DNA of 64,000 nucleotides from Balneola sp. (GTDB lineage Bacteria; Bacteroidota; Rhodothermia; Balneolales; Balneolaceae): NCBI GenBank assembly GCA_028284195.1, contig JANQSE010000006.1, positions 1 to 64,000 of the forward strand, read 5' to 3'. Shown piece by piece: positions 1 to 9,863 of this stretch (position 1 is its first letter; each line of letters starts with the position of its first letter). The notes under the pieces were generated by a model. It saw only the letters and a program-made list of their open reading frames with translations, ran no database searches and was not told where the DNA came from. The position numbers and the translations under genes were made by a program.

Positions 1-33
1 GAAGATGAAGAGCGGAGCGAATTCATCTTCAAC
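1..33. repeat. 36-bp palindromic junction element, copy 1 (first 3 nt would lie before the window)
   Basis: gaagatgaagagcggagcgaattcatcttcaac; identical to the 40416-40451 copy (reverse complement) apart from the missing first GTT; ends in AAC directly at the attI-like leader of integrase remnant 1. Confidence 0.85.
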
Positions 34-119
34 ATAAGAATAACACGCATGCTATTCATGTTATCGGGGTTTCATCTTTAAGTGTAATTGTTGTTATTCC
101 TGTAAAAAACAGGAGTAAC
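31..119 (+). promoter_or_regulatory. attI-like leader of integrase remnant 1
   Basis: AAC core at 31-33, hairpin ATAACA...CTATTCA-TGTTAT, then AGTGTA and a hairpin GTTATTCCTG-TAAAAAA-CAGGAGTAAC (93-119) abutting the ATG; same architecture as 44997-45086. Confidence 0.55.
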
Positions 120-399
120 ATGAAGAAAAGCGATTTACTGAAAAAGTACAAGCATCATCTTACGCTAAAGAATTTTAGTGAAAGCACAGTACGCGCATAT
201 ATGAATGGGCTGGCTGTATTTCTGGATTACATTCGCGAAAAAGATATTCAGGAAGTTTCACCTGAAATTCTGGAGGCTTACTTTTATTACTGTAAAACAG
301 AGTTAAGCTGCAGTTGCCCTATGATGAAGCAGTTTCTTGTTCCCGGTAAATCCTATATACCGGAGTATTGAAAACCCAATTGAGGATTTAAATATATAG
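120..399 (+). pseudogene. Internally deleted/frameshifted integron-type tyrosine recombinase (N-terminal SAM-like domain plus C-terminal tail)
   Basis: MKKSDLLKKYKHHLTLKNFSESTVRAYMNGLAVFLDYIREKDIQEVSPEILEAYFYYCK is a typical integrase N-terminal domain; a tail SIENPIEDLNI* (364-399) lies in another frame; the catalytic core is absent. Confidence 0.7.
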
Positions 400-401
400 T
401 G

Positions 402-1922
402 TTACTGTTTCCAAAACGCCGGAGAAAAAATAATCAGTACTGTAAATATTTCAAGACGGCCTATCATCATTAATAAGATCATTACCCATTTACCAAGATA
501 GGGCATTTTGGCAAAACTGTCGGTAGGGCCGAATTCTCCCCAGCCGGGGCCAACATTCCCTAATGCTGCAATACTAGCCCCGGCAGAAGACATAATATCA
601 TACCCGAATAAGGAAATAACAAAAGCGCCCGTGGCAAAAATGAACATGTATAGAATAAAAAAACTAAGCACTGTTCGTTGGATGTGTTGATTGATTGCCT
701 GATCCCCGATACGAATAGGAAGGATTGCTTTTGGATGAATAATCTGTTTGATCTCTCTTCCGGTATTTCGAATAAGGATCATCCAGCGGATCATTTTAAT
801 TCCACCCCCGGTAGAACCGGCACTACCGCCTGTAAAGAAAAAGAGTAATAGCAGAAAAGCACCAAACGAATACCAAAGTTCGTAATCATCAGTTCCAAAG
901 CCCGTAGTTGTTATGATAGCAACCACCTGAAAAGCTCCATACCGTATAGCATCCAAAATAGAATAGTTATCAAAAAACCAAAGTGAGAATGAAACCCCCA
1001 GAATACCGATCATTGTAATTATGGTATAAAAACGGGTTTCTTTATTAGCAAAGAATGGTTGAAATTCTCCCCTTAGTAAACGAAAATGCATGGCAAAGTT
1101 TATTCCTGCCAGAAACATAAATATAGTTATTACCGCATCCACATAACCCGAGCCGAATGCTGTTACACTAGCATTTTTTGTAGAAAAACCACCTGTTGCA
1201 AGGGTAGCAAATGCATGGTTAATTGCATCGAACCAATCCATACTTGGGTGCAGCCACAAGAGAATAAATTCTATTCCAGTGAATGCTACATATACCACCC
1301 AAAGCAATTTTGCTGTTTCCTGAACACGGGGGGTTAGTTTGTCGGCGGTTGGGCCTGGCGATTCTGCCTGAAATAACTGCATGCCTCCAATTCCCAAGAG
1401 TGGGAGAATTGCGAGAGAAAGTACGATAATTCCCATTCCACCCAGCCAATGGGCTAATGATCTCCAAAAAAGAAAGCTTTTTGGCAAATCTTCTATAGCT
1501 GGATTGGTTATGCCTGTTGTGGTAGTTCCTCCCATAATGGTAGATCCGGTTGTGGAAAGTCCACTCATGGTTTCGAATACGGCATCAGTATAATTTGGAA
1601 GAACACCGGATATAGTAAAAGGGAGGGCACCAACGAGTGAAAGTACCAGCCAGGTTAAGCTTACTACTAAAAAGCCTTCCCGAATGCGTAGTTCTTCTTT
1701 TGGTTTAAAGAAGTACCAAAGTAATCCACCTAAAATAAACGCAATACCTGCTGAGATTAAGAAAGACAGCCAGGTATTTTGGTTGTAAATAAGATCAATG
1801 CCTGCTGGCAGAAGTAAAGCAAAGCCCATAAAAAAAATGAAGGCACCCAGAACGCCCAGAACTACTAAAAAATCTATAGTAGGACGGTTAAATGCATTGA
1901 TTGCACTTTTAGCCTTAGCCAT
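402..1922 (-). CDS. trkH: TrkH family potassium uptake protein
   Basis: 506 aa polytopic protein with TrkH-like selectivity segments (TMSGLSTTGSTI, FATLATGGFSTKN, ITTTGFGTDDY); overlaps trkA. Confidence 0.9.
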   Translation of the reverse strand: MAKAKSAINAFNRPTIDFLVVLGVLGAFIFFMGFALLLPAGIDLIYNQNTWLSFLISAGIAFILGGLLWYFFKPKEELRIREGFLVVSLTWLVLSLVGALPFTISGVLPNYTDAVFETMSGLSTTGSTIMGGTTTTGITNPAIEDLPKSFLFWRSLAHWLGGMGIIVLSLAILPLLGIGGMQLFQAESPGPTADKLTPRVQETAKLLWVVYVAFTGIEFILLWLHPSMDWFDAINHAFATLATGGFSTKNASVTAFGSGYVDAVITIFMFLAGINFAMHFRLLRGEFQPFFANKETRFYTIITMIGILGVSFSLWFFDNYSILDAIRYGAFQVVAIITTTGFGTDDYELWYSFGAFLLLLFFFTGGSAGSTGGGIKMIRWMILIRNTGREIKQIIHPKAILPIRIGDQAINQHIQRTVLSFFILYMFIFATGAFVISLFGYDIMSSAGASIAALGNVGPGWGEFGPTDSFAKMPYLGKWVMILLMMIGRLEIFTVLIIFSPAFWKQ

Positions 1923-3273
1923 TACTAAATAGCTTAGTTACTTTTTCGATGGATTCGGGCAGGCAGAATACCATAACCCGGTTATCTGCTTTAATCACCG
2001 TTTTACCTGTGGCAATTTCTACCGAGCCGTTGCATAATACGCCTCCGATTATACAGCCATCAGGAAGTTTTAATTCCTGAACGGATTTTCCTGCCACTTT
2101 AGATTTTCCGGATGCGAGCAACTCAATTACTTCTGCTTTAATTCCCCTCAATTCAGTAACAGAAATTACTTGCCCGCTGCGTACATACCGATGAATTTCG
2201 TTTGAAGCAGCTACTTTTTTGTTTACCACGGCATCAAGGCCAATAGTTTGGCTTAAAGGAATAAAATCTGGTTTTGAAACCATGGCTACCGTCTTTTTAA
2301 CATCTAAATGCTTTGCCATTAAGCAGGAAATAATATTGGACTCTTCATCATCAGTAACTGCAATAAAGGCATCCATATCTGTTATGCCTTCTGATGCCAG
2401 CAAGTCGGGATCAGTTGGGTTCCCATGCAAAATCATTGCATTTTTTAGCTCGATAGCCAGTTCTTCTGCAGTGTTATGATCTGGCTCGATGAGTTTTACA
2501 GACCAGTTTTTTTTAGGGTCGGCACAAAGAATTTGAGCTATTTTGGTTCCAATAGCAGAACCCCCGGCAATCATAATTCGATTTAGATCAGTTTCGTGTT
2601 TTCCTGTAGTTTTGATAATAGCAGGAATATCTTTTGTTTTTGCAAGGATAAAAGTTTGATCAAAAGCCTGGAGCCGCATTGGGCCTCGGGGCATCAGGGT
2701 TAAACCACGCCGCGCTATTGCCACAACCCGGAATGTAATATCAGGATGTTCCTGAGCATATTCGATCAATGTTTTACCAATCAGTGGCGAGTTTCGGTCA
2801 AGCCGGATGCCAATTAGCTGCATCATGTTTTCTGCAAGATTGATTACATCACTTGCTGCAGAACGTTTTAAAAGCTGGGCAATTTCCTGTGCGGCACTTA
2901 ATTCAGGATTTATCATCATGTCAATCCCAAGATCAGTAGGGTGGAGAGGGGAATTTGGATGAGAAAACTCATCATTCCGGATCCTTGCAATAACCATTTT
3001 GGCTCCCAGCTTCTTACTCACCATTGAGGCGATCATATTTACTTCGTCTATACTGGTAACTGCGATAACAATATCCGATTCGGAAACTCCGGCCTTAGCC
3101 AGGTCGGTTGCTGAAGTGGCATTACCTTCTTTAATGAGTACATCAAGTGTTTCTGAAGGTTTTACAAGACATTCTTTCTCTCTGTCCATTATAACCACAT
3201 CGTGTTTTTCTTTAGAAAGTACGCTTGCAAGGTCGTACCCAATTTCCCCGGCACCGATTATTACAATCTTCAA
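1915..3273 (-). CDS. trkA: Trk system potassium transporter TrkA
   Basis: Two TrkA_N/TrkA_C units, MKIVIIGAGEIGYDLASVLSKE start. Confidence 0.93.
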   Translation of the reverse strand: MKIVIIGAGEIGYDLASVLSKEKHDVVIMDREKECLVKPSETLDVLIKEGNATSATDLAKAGVSESDIVIAVTSIDEVNMIASMVSKKLGAKMVIARIRNDEFSHPNSPLHPTDLGIDMMINPELSAAQEIAQLLKRSAASDVINLAENMMQLIGIRLDRNSPLIGKTLIEYAQEHPDITFRVVAIARRGLTLMPRGPMRLQAFDQTFILAKTKDIPAIIKTTGKHETDLNRIMIAGGSAIGTKIAQILCADPKKNWSVKLIEPDHNTAEELAIELKNAMILHGNPTDPDLLASEGITDMDAFIAVTDDEESNIISCLMAKHLDVKKTVAMVSKPDFIPLSQTIGLDAVVNKKVAASNEIHRYVRSGQVISVTELRGIKAEVIELLASGKSKVAGKSVQELKLPDGCIIGGVLCNGSVEIATGKTVIKADNRVMVFCLPESIEKVTKLFSNG

Positions 3274-3367
3274 AAGGCAAGATTTTGTGTGGATAAATAA
3301 TTCTTCAAGCTACTGTGTTTTTAAATGAAATGAAAGATTTTGGGCTGTGCTAATCCAATGGTAAGTG

Positions 3368-6300
3368 TTATTCAGTGATAATGACAAGATCGGTAGTGAT
3401 AGGGGCTGATCGGGCTACTTTTTCATCCAAAACCTGAACAGTAAAACGATTTTCTCCTTTCACTAAAGTAACCCCGATTTGTTTACCGGTTCCAATCGTT
3501 TGTCCTCGCTGCCTCCATGTATATATAACATCGGTAGCGTCTCGGTTTACAGCTGGTGCATTTAAAATAAGTGTTGGGTTGGCAGGGTTCCATTCAATGG
3601 TTTGGGGTACGGCTGTTTCAGTAAATTCCAAAGCAGGAGCAACTTCAACGGAAAAAGTTTGTGAAGTTAGTTCAGACCCTTCAAACATATATACTAATGT
3701 GAGAGGCTGGGTGCCTGGCTGCCTGGCGGTCCAGGTAAGATTGATCTGGTTTTCACTCTTAAACCTCCACGGGTTTTCCATTCTAATATCGGGAAGAGAA
3801 AGTGCCCCGCCAACAGCGATCGATTTTGGTAAATCAGGTTTTGCAACCGGTAATGGTTTTGGAATAAACTTGATTATGGCAGAGTCAACAGAATTAACAA
3901 AACCACGCCCATCATCCTGGATAAGTATTATCGTGTGCCCATTTGGGTTGCTTGCAACAAATGTCGGTGTGGTAGCTATTTGCCCGTCTAAAATCCAGGT
4001 AGAAGTAAGCTGGTCACCATCTTTGTCTTGGGCTAATCCGCTTGAGAAAGTAACCTGCTGATTCAGGTATGTTCTTTCCGGTGCAATAATAGTAGGAGAA
4101 GGTTTGCTGTTGGCAAAAAATGTCTTTTCTTCAACCACTTTATTGTTTGATGCAGAAGAGTTATCTGTAATTTCCAGTGTCACTTTATGCTCTCCCGGCT
4201 CAACTGCTTTTATAATTTCTGATGCGTTGGCACTAATAAAACCATCATCTAAATACCATTTATATGACCTGATAAATCCATCAGGATCGTTAGACTGAAG
4301 GGCATCTAGCCGAAGATCTGTACCGGCAGAAACATTTGAAGGAAGATCCCAGACAATTACAGGTTCGGCATTTACTTTAATACTTTTTGTAAGGCTAACA
4401 GTATTACATGTAGTTTGCGAATTTGTTTCCAATTCAAGTGTAACTAAATATTCTCCCGGCTCGGTAAAAATGTATGAGCTGTCGATGCCTTCTACTATGT
4501 GTTGCCCTTTTTCTGAATCAATAACCCATCGTGCCGTTTTAATCCCACTTTCAGTTGTGGATGCAGAACCATCCAATGTAATCTCTTCTCCCGGAATGGC
4601 GTATTCGGGAAGCTCGAAATCTGCTTTCGGCCCTTCAACCACAGTTATAGTTGCTGTAGTTTGGCTGATATTGCTACACCGGCCTGAGCCTGAGCCTTCA
4701 ACGGTTAATGAAACGGTGTAAATACCAGGTTCGGTGAAGATATGATCAATAACAGACCCTGCTTGCGAATTTCCATCGCCCATATCCCAACTGAAGGAGG
4801 GAAGAGCCCCTGAAGGGTCGGTACTGGCAGAACCATCAAAACGTAGGCTGTTGTTTACACAAATGGTAGTATCAGAAATATTTAGCTTTGCTACTGGTGA
4901 ACCCTCGATAATCACCGGAATTTTGGTGATCGTTTTTTCCGTACTAAAACCATCATCAAGTGTTACTTGTGCTTCATACACACCGGGAGTTTCGTACACG
5001 TATGATGGATTAGCCTGATCTGAAGTAACTCCGTTTCCAAAATCCCACTTTACGCTGAACGCATCGCCATCAGGATCGAAACTTTCGGAACTGTTAAAAA
5101 GCACGGTTTGTCCTGTACAGGAGTTTATTTCGGAAGCAACCACTACTTTTACCGGACGGTTTATTAACACCCTGATTGATTCTGTAGTAATGCTGTTTTG
5201 CAGCCCAAGCCCGTCGTTTATAGTTAATCCTATAAAATGAACGCCTGGTTTGGGTGCCTGCCAGGTAAATTTAGATTCGTTTCTTTTGGTGCCATCAGGC
5301 AGGGTCCATTCAAAAGTTACGGGATTATTGTCCAGGTCATAGCTTCCGGAAGCTTCAAGTGTTACACTCAGAGAGTTTGAACGCAGAACCGGTTCTGTTA
5401 TAATAAGCGGAGCGTGATTTACTTTTAATTCCCCGCTTAGCGAACTGGTCGAATTACTAAGATTGTCATTATCTACAACAGTAAGGGTAAACGATTTTGG
5501 GCCGCTGTCTTCGAACATTCGCTGTACTACTCTTCCCCTTAATTCGACTCCATCTTCAAATTTCCAGATATATCTATCGATGGAACCATCCAAATCGTAA
5601 GAATCTGCAGCTGAGAAAGTGATGTCGGTATTGGGGGCTACATAATCGGCATCTGAATTCCATACCGGAACGGGAGGAGTGTTTACTCTTATTCTTTTTG
5701 TTTTGATACCCTGTGCAAGATCGTAGTTGGAATCGTCTTTAACTCGCAAAGAAATGTTAGTAGCACCGATTTTCTCCAGACTTGCAGTTAATTGAGCTCC
5801 TGTACCTATCAACTCACCTTCATTATACCATTCGTAGCTTGTAATTAATCCATCCGCGTCCAAGCTGGATCTTCCATCTAATGTGAAAGGCTCGCCCGGA
5901 GCAACTACGGCAGGTGCGGTAAAATCCGCGGTCGGGAACTGGTTGATTAATAAAATATGCTCAATGGTTCTAATACTGTTCGAAAGCCCCTCGCCGTCAT
6001 TTATCTGAAGAGTAACACGATATTCTCCTGTTTTGGAGTAAGTATGTTCCACACGAGGGCCTTTTGCGGTATTTCCGTCTCCAAAATCCCAGGTATAGGT
6101 AGTAACCCCCGATTCTGAATCAGAGCTTTGCTCTGCTGAAAACAAAACCTTTGAACTGGAAGTAATATTAGTAGCTGTAATAACCGGAAGCGGCGGGGTG
6201 TTGATCCTAATGGTTTTTGTAAGTTCTTGAACCGAGTTTGATACACCTCTTCCATCATCAAGCACAAGTTTTACGCGGTAAATACCAGGATCAGAGAATT

Positions 6301-8086
6301 GGAAACTGGCGATTGATTGAGAAGCAACAAGACTATCGTTAACAAACCACTTGTACTGAAGAGGATTGTTATTTGCATCAGATGAGGCTGTTCCGTCGAA
6401 AGTGATATTATCTCCCGGAGCAGCTTTTTCTTTTAGCGTAAAGGCGGGAACAGGCGGTGCATTCACTTCATAATTGTTTGTGATAGAATACAAACTGTTA
6501 CTGGAACCCGATCCGTCATTAAGTGTGAGTGTAATTGGGTAAACACCCGGCTGGGCGTGATTTAAGGTAACCGTGCTTGTATTTGATGCCCCGGTTACCC
6601 CGGCTCCCTGCCAGGTATAAGTTAAAGAATCGTTGTCTGCGTCGGTTTGATTTGCTACCGAAGCAATTACGTCTTCGTTTGTTCCAATAACAGGAGTAAT
6701 GGCAAGTTCTCCATATGGCTGGGTGTTTACTCTGATTTGGATTTGGCGTTCGTCTATTGAACATGCCGGATTTGTGCCTCCATCAGAAACCCTGAGCGAA
6801 ACAGAGTAAATCCCTGAAATTGTACCAGAAAATCTAAAGCTGGGATCGTTACCTCTTGGTGAGCCGTTTACGAACCAGGTATAGGAAAGATTTTTGCCTT
6901 CTGGATCGTACGAATCGGTACCTCTGATTAAAATAACTTCGGAAGGAGAGAGTACATCTTTCGGAGTACTGATCTGAGCTATTGGAGGTGTATTGATAAA
7001 AACTGTTTTTGGGTACGCCCAATATTCCGGTAAAAGAGATCGCTGGTTTGGAATGAGCACAGTTAGATCTAGTTCGCCGGGATCGTCTGAAGAAATAAGC
7101 GGTGCTTTGCCGGATGCGATCTGGTTATCGGCTAACATCCAACGTGCGTTGCTTAGCTCAGCGTTAGAGAAATCATTACCGGTTAATTCGAAAGGTTTTT
7201 CAACGCACTGACTGCTCAGTATCTCATTTACTGCAAGATTTGGTTTCCGGTTTCTATCCGTAACAAACGGGGTAAAATCCCAAAGAACAGGTTCTCTAAA
7301 GCCATAAACGGTAAGGGTATTAATCTGATCAGCTGATCCGGAAATAGCTAATCCCCAGTTATTTTGAAGTCCAAATTTGGTGTTAGGGATGCCGGAACGG
7401 GTTATATCATACAATTCGCCGAAAGAATCCATTTTACGAACTCTTGAGTCTTCCTGCCCGCTTACGGTAAGCCGGGGAGAGCCAGCCGCATTATTAAGCT
7501 GATATGGTTTGAGTTGAAATTCTGTGCTTCTTCGAGAATTGAATAATCCAATGGAAAGATCCACAGCAATAATTTTCCAGGCGGTACCTGTTAATATTTG
7601 GCCTGAAGCAGATGTAACACGGATATTAAAGCTATTTACATCATCTCCTGTATCGGTTGAAACCCGGAGAACAAACCCATTACTTGTTGACGGATTGATT
7701 TTGGATAAAGCAACCCATCTGTTTTTAAATCGTTCTTCTGATGCTGTGGTTAATGTTACAAGTTGATTGGAGGCATTTGCTTTTAATCGCAGTCTGGAGT
7801 TTTCAATTGCGTAAGTTTCATCAAAAGGGAATACAGTAAAAGTTGTGTTGGTGTTTACTCCATTTCGGGTTACCACATCTACGGCACCACCAAGTCCTGC
7901 GTCAAAAACCTCAATGGTTCCAGCTTGCGAATTGGCAGCAGGCTTAATCCATATGTCATATTGGTTGCGGGAATCTCCACTTTGTATAGCAGAGTTTTTA
8001 CCGGAAATAGAAAAGTACATCTCCTGTGCAAACAACGAACTGGAAATCAATAAAAAAGTAACAACGAGTGTTAGTCGTTTTATCAT
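3368..8086 (-). CDS. Very large secreted PKD-repeat protein
   Basis: 1572 aa, signal peptide, about 12 PKD-like repeats (INTPP.. starts, YTWDFGDGNTAKGPRVEHTYSKTGEYRVTL). Confidence 0.85.
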   Translation of the reverse strand: MIKRLTLVVTFLLISSSLFAQEMYFSISGKNSAIQSGDSRNQYDIWIKPAANSQAGTIEVFDAGLGGAVDVVTRNGVNTNTTFTVFPFDETYAIENSRLRLKANASNQLVTLTTASEERFKNRWVALSKINPSTSNGFVLRVSTDTGDDVNSFNIRVTSASGQILTGTAWKIIAVDLSIGLFNSRRSTEFQLKPYQLNNAAGSPRLTVSGQEDSRVRKMDSFGELYDITRSGIPNTKFGLQNNWGLAISGSADQINTLTVYGFREPVLWDFTPFVTDRNRKPNLAVNEILSSQCVEKPFELTGNDFSNAELSNARWMLADNQIASGKAPLISSDDPGELDLTVLIPNQRSLLPEYWAYPKTVFINTPPIAQISTPKDVLSPSEVILIRGTDSYDPEGKNLSYTWFVNGSPRGNDPSFRFSGTISGIYSVSLRVSDGGTNPACSIDERQIQIRVNTQPYGELAITPVIGTNEDVIASVANQTDADNDSLTYTWQGAGVTGASNTSTVTLNHAQPGVYPITLTLNDGSGSSNSLYSITNNYEVNAPPVPAFTLKEKAAPGDNITFDGTASSDANNNPLQYKWFVNDSLVASQSIASFQFSDPGIYRVKLVLDDGRGVSNSVQELTKTIRINTPPLPVITATNITSSSKVLFSAEQSSDSESGVTTYTWDFGDGNTAKGPRVEHTYSKTGEYRVTLQINDGEGLSNSIRTIEHILLINQFPTADFTAPAVVAPGEPFTLDGRSSLDADGLITSYEWYNEGELIGTGAQLTASLEKIGATNISLRVKDDSNYDLAQGIKTKRIRVNTPPVPVWNSDADYVAPNTDITFSAADSYDLDGSIDRYIWKFEDGVELRGRVVQRMFEDSGPKSFTLTVVDNDNLSNSTSSLSGELKVNHAPLIITEPVLRSNSLSVTLEASGSYDLDNNPVTFEWTLPDGTKRNESKFTWQAPKPGVHFIGLTINDGLGLQNSITTESIRVLINRPVKVVVASEINSCTGQTVLFNSSESFDPDGDAFSVKWDFGNGVTSDQANPSYVYETPGVYEAQVTLDDGFSTEKTITKIPVIIEGSPVAKLNISDTTICVNNSLRFDGSASTDPSGALPSFSWDMGDGNSQAGSVIDHIFTEPGIYTVSLTVEGSGSGRCSNISQTTATITVVEGPKADFELPEYAIPGEEITLDGSASTTESGIKTARWVIDSEKGQHIVEGIDSSYIFTEPGEYLVTLELETNSQTTCNTVSLTKSIKVNAEPVIVWDLPSNVSAGTDLRLDALQSNDPDGFIRSYKWYLDDGFISANASEIIKAVEPGEHKVTLEITDNSSASNNKVVEEKTFFANSKPSPTIIAPERTYLNQQVTFSSGLAQDKDGDQLTSTWILDGQIATTPTFVASNPNGHTIILIQDDGRGFVNSVDSAIIKFIPKPLPVAKPDLPKSIAVGGALSLPDIRMENPWRFKSENQINLTWTARQPGTQPLTLVYMFEGSELTSQTFSVEVAPALEFTETAVPQTIEWNPANPTLILNAPAVNRDATDVIYTWRQRGQTIGTGKQIGVTLVKGENRFTVQVLDEKVARSAPITTDLVIITE

Positions 8087-8102
8087 GTTAACCTGAAACT
8101 AT

Positions 8103-9863
8103 TTACTTAACCGAGTACGATTTGGTTAATATTGCCGTGCTTTTTTGATTAGTTTTAAATGTAATGGAAAGTTTACCTTCTTGCACGCTCATTGTTACTC
8201 CCCAACGGCCTTGAGAATCTGTTTTTACAACTCTGGTAGTTTCGCCATTTTTCAATTCTACTTCCATTTCGGGATATGCTTTTCCAGTTATTGTTTTTGA
8301 AGAATTTGCAGCCTGTATTTCGTTCTGTAAGCCTACTCCGTTCAGCTTAATATCAAACAAATAGTCTTCTGTAAGTCGGGCAATTCTCAACTCTTTAACT
8401 GTTCGGTTTTGAGAGTCATCGGTAGAAGTAACCCTCACTATCTGATCATTTGAATTTGTAGTGACTTGAGAAGTAAACACGCCTGAAGTTGAAACAGGAA
8501 TAGTTTTATCTGCAATAGTTACTCTTGCATCGGGTTCGGTTACTCCTGTGATAGTTACAGTTCTGTTTTCAGTAAAAAAGATATTCTTTTTGAATTGATC
8601 GCCAAAAATAGGAGGCGGTTTAGTGTCTTCGTTTCTAATTATTCGCAGTGTTTCAGAGAAAGGCCCCTTTAAACCAAGATTATCAACAGACTGAACTTTG
8701 ATGTAGGTAGTGCCCAGCGGCAGGTTAGTTAAAGCAAAACGGGTATTTGCTATCCGCTTGTCAGTAACATCTGTATCAAAGTCGAAAGAGGTGCTATAAA
8801 GAATATTATACTGCACTGCATTTGGTACCTGTCGATACATAAACTGAAAATTATCCTGATAAATGATAGTGTCATTTTTGCTTGCTATAAGCTGTGGTGC
8901 ATCTAACAGCTTTACGGGTGGAAGGGGTGCCTCATTACCTCTGATAATGGTTCCTTCATTTTTTTTTATGGTAACAATCACATTGTTGGCTGTTACTTGC
9001 GCATCTCCATCATAATTTGAAAGCTTTACATCATTTCCACCGGAGTTTTCTGCTAAAAAGTTTTGGGTGTTAAGCTCGGTAGTAGATGGCCCTGCATTAA
9101 GTACATACTTACTTCGTTCTTTCCCAATCGCCGAAAGTTTTGAGAGTAGCCCTCCTTCAACAAGGGTAATTTCAGTGTTTGCACTTTCATCCAGCTTATC
9201 AATTCTGGATTTTCGTATTACAGCAGTAGTATTGGGATTTACGATGATGTTACTTCCATCAATAAAGGAAAGGGTGGCGTAGCTTTCTTGCTTGGTTTTT
9301 AATCCATCTGCTTCTTCAAATAGGTCTCCTACAAATGCTTCTTCCCAGCTTGCGAGCAATCCGATTCGTTTATCTACCAAACCATCTTTTTCGCTTAGCT
9401 GAGCTTGAACCGATACCAATCTATTGGCATTCAATTTTTTTTCAAGTTCTTCTACAGAATCCTTTACCTGAGAACCTGTATGTATTGCATCATCAAGGTT
9501 TCCGTTTTTTACAGCAGTAAGATAGTTGGTTAAAAGCTGATTAGTTGTAGTTAGCTCAGTTTTTGCAAAGATTGTAGCTCCATTTTCGATTAGATTATTA
9601 ACTCTGTTTTGCTGGTTCTCTACTTCTAATGATATGGTTGACAAGTTTCTTAATTTAAAAATAGCTTCGGGGCTCAGGGTAAAGGTATTTTCAGAAACAT
9701 TATGCTCTGCAAGGCTAACTACAACAGGCCAGTTTAAGGAGTTTCCTGCATATTGTTGAGATATTTCCTGAAGCTCACTGCTTGGAAAGGAAACAGGTTG
9801 TTGTGCGAGCAGGTTTCCTGCGTATAAAACAATCGATATGCTTAAAAGAATTACTTTTTTCAT
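8103..9863 (-). CDS. Secreted FecR-like domain protein with C-terminal Ig-like regions
   Basis: Signal peptide; FecR-like segment (SYATLSFIDGSNIIVNPNTTAVIRKSRID..ITLVEGGLLSKL); ATGA-type overlap with upstream kinase. Confidence 0.65.
   Translation of the reverse strand: MKKVILLSISIVLYAGNLLAQQPVSFPSSELQEISQQYAGNSLNWPVVVSLAEHNVSENTFTLSPEAIFKLRNLSTISLEVENQQNRVNNLIENGATIFAKTELTTTNQLLTNYLTAVKNGNLDDAIHTGSQVKDSVEELEKKLNANRLVSVQAQLSEKDGLVDKRIGLLASWEEAFVGDLFEEADGLKTKQESYATLSFIDGSNIIVNPNTTAVIRKSRIDKLDESANTEITLVEGGLLSKLSAIGKERSKYVLNAGPSTTELNTQNFLAENSGGNDVKLSNYDGDAQVTANNVIVTIKKNEGTIIRGNEAPLPPVKLLDAPQLIASKNDTIIYQDNFQFMYRQVPNAVQYNILYSTSFDFDTDVTDKRIANTRFALTNLPLGTTYIKVQSVDNLGLKGPFSETLRIIRNEDTKPPPIFGDQFKKNIFFTENRTVTITGVTEPDARVTIADKTIPVSTSGVFTSQVTTNSNDQIVRVTSTDDSQNRTVKELRIARLTEDYLFDIKLNGVGLQNEIQAANSSKTITGKAYPEMEVELKNGETTRVVKTDSQGRWGVTMSVQEGKLSITFKTNQKSTAILTKSYSVK

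Noticed and set aside
120-371. The 83-aa ORF as a functional recombinase
   Set aside because: Only the N-terminal domain is in frame; no catalytic Arg/His/Tyr core, and the C-terminal tail is in another frame.
1086-1337. Numerous antisense 60-160 aa ORFs in the track (e.g. 1086-1337, 3579-4061, 13330-13656, 26324-26788)
   Set aside because: They lie opposite well-supported genes, have low-complexity or atypical composition and no RBS or motif support; treated as shadow ORFs.
3368-8086. Repeated pattern in the PKD gene as a CRISPR or DNA repeat array
   Set aside because: The repetition is protein-level (PKD domains of about 85-100 aa), divergent at DNA level and in one continuous reading frame.
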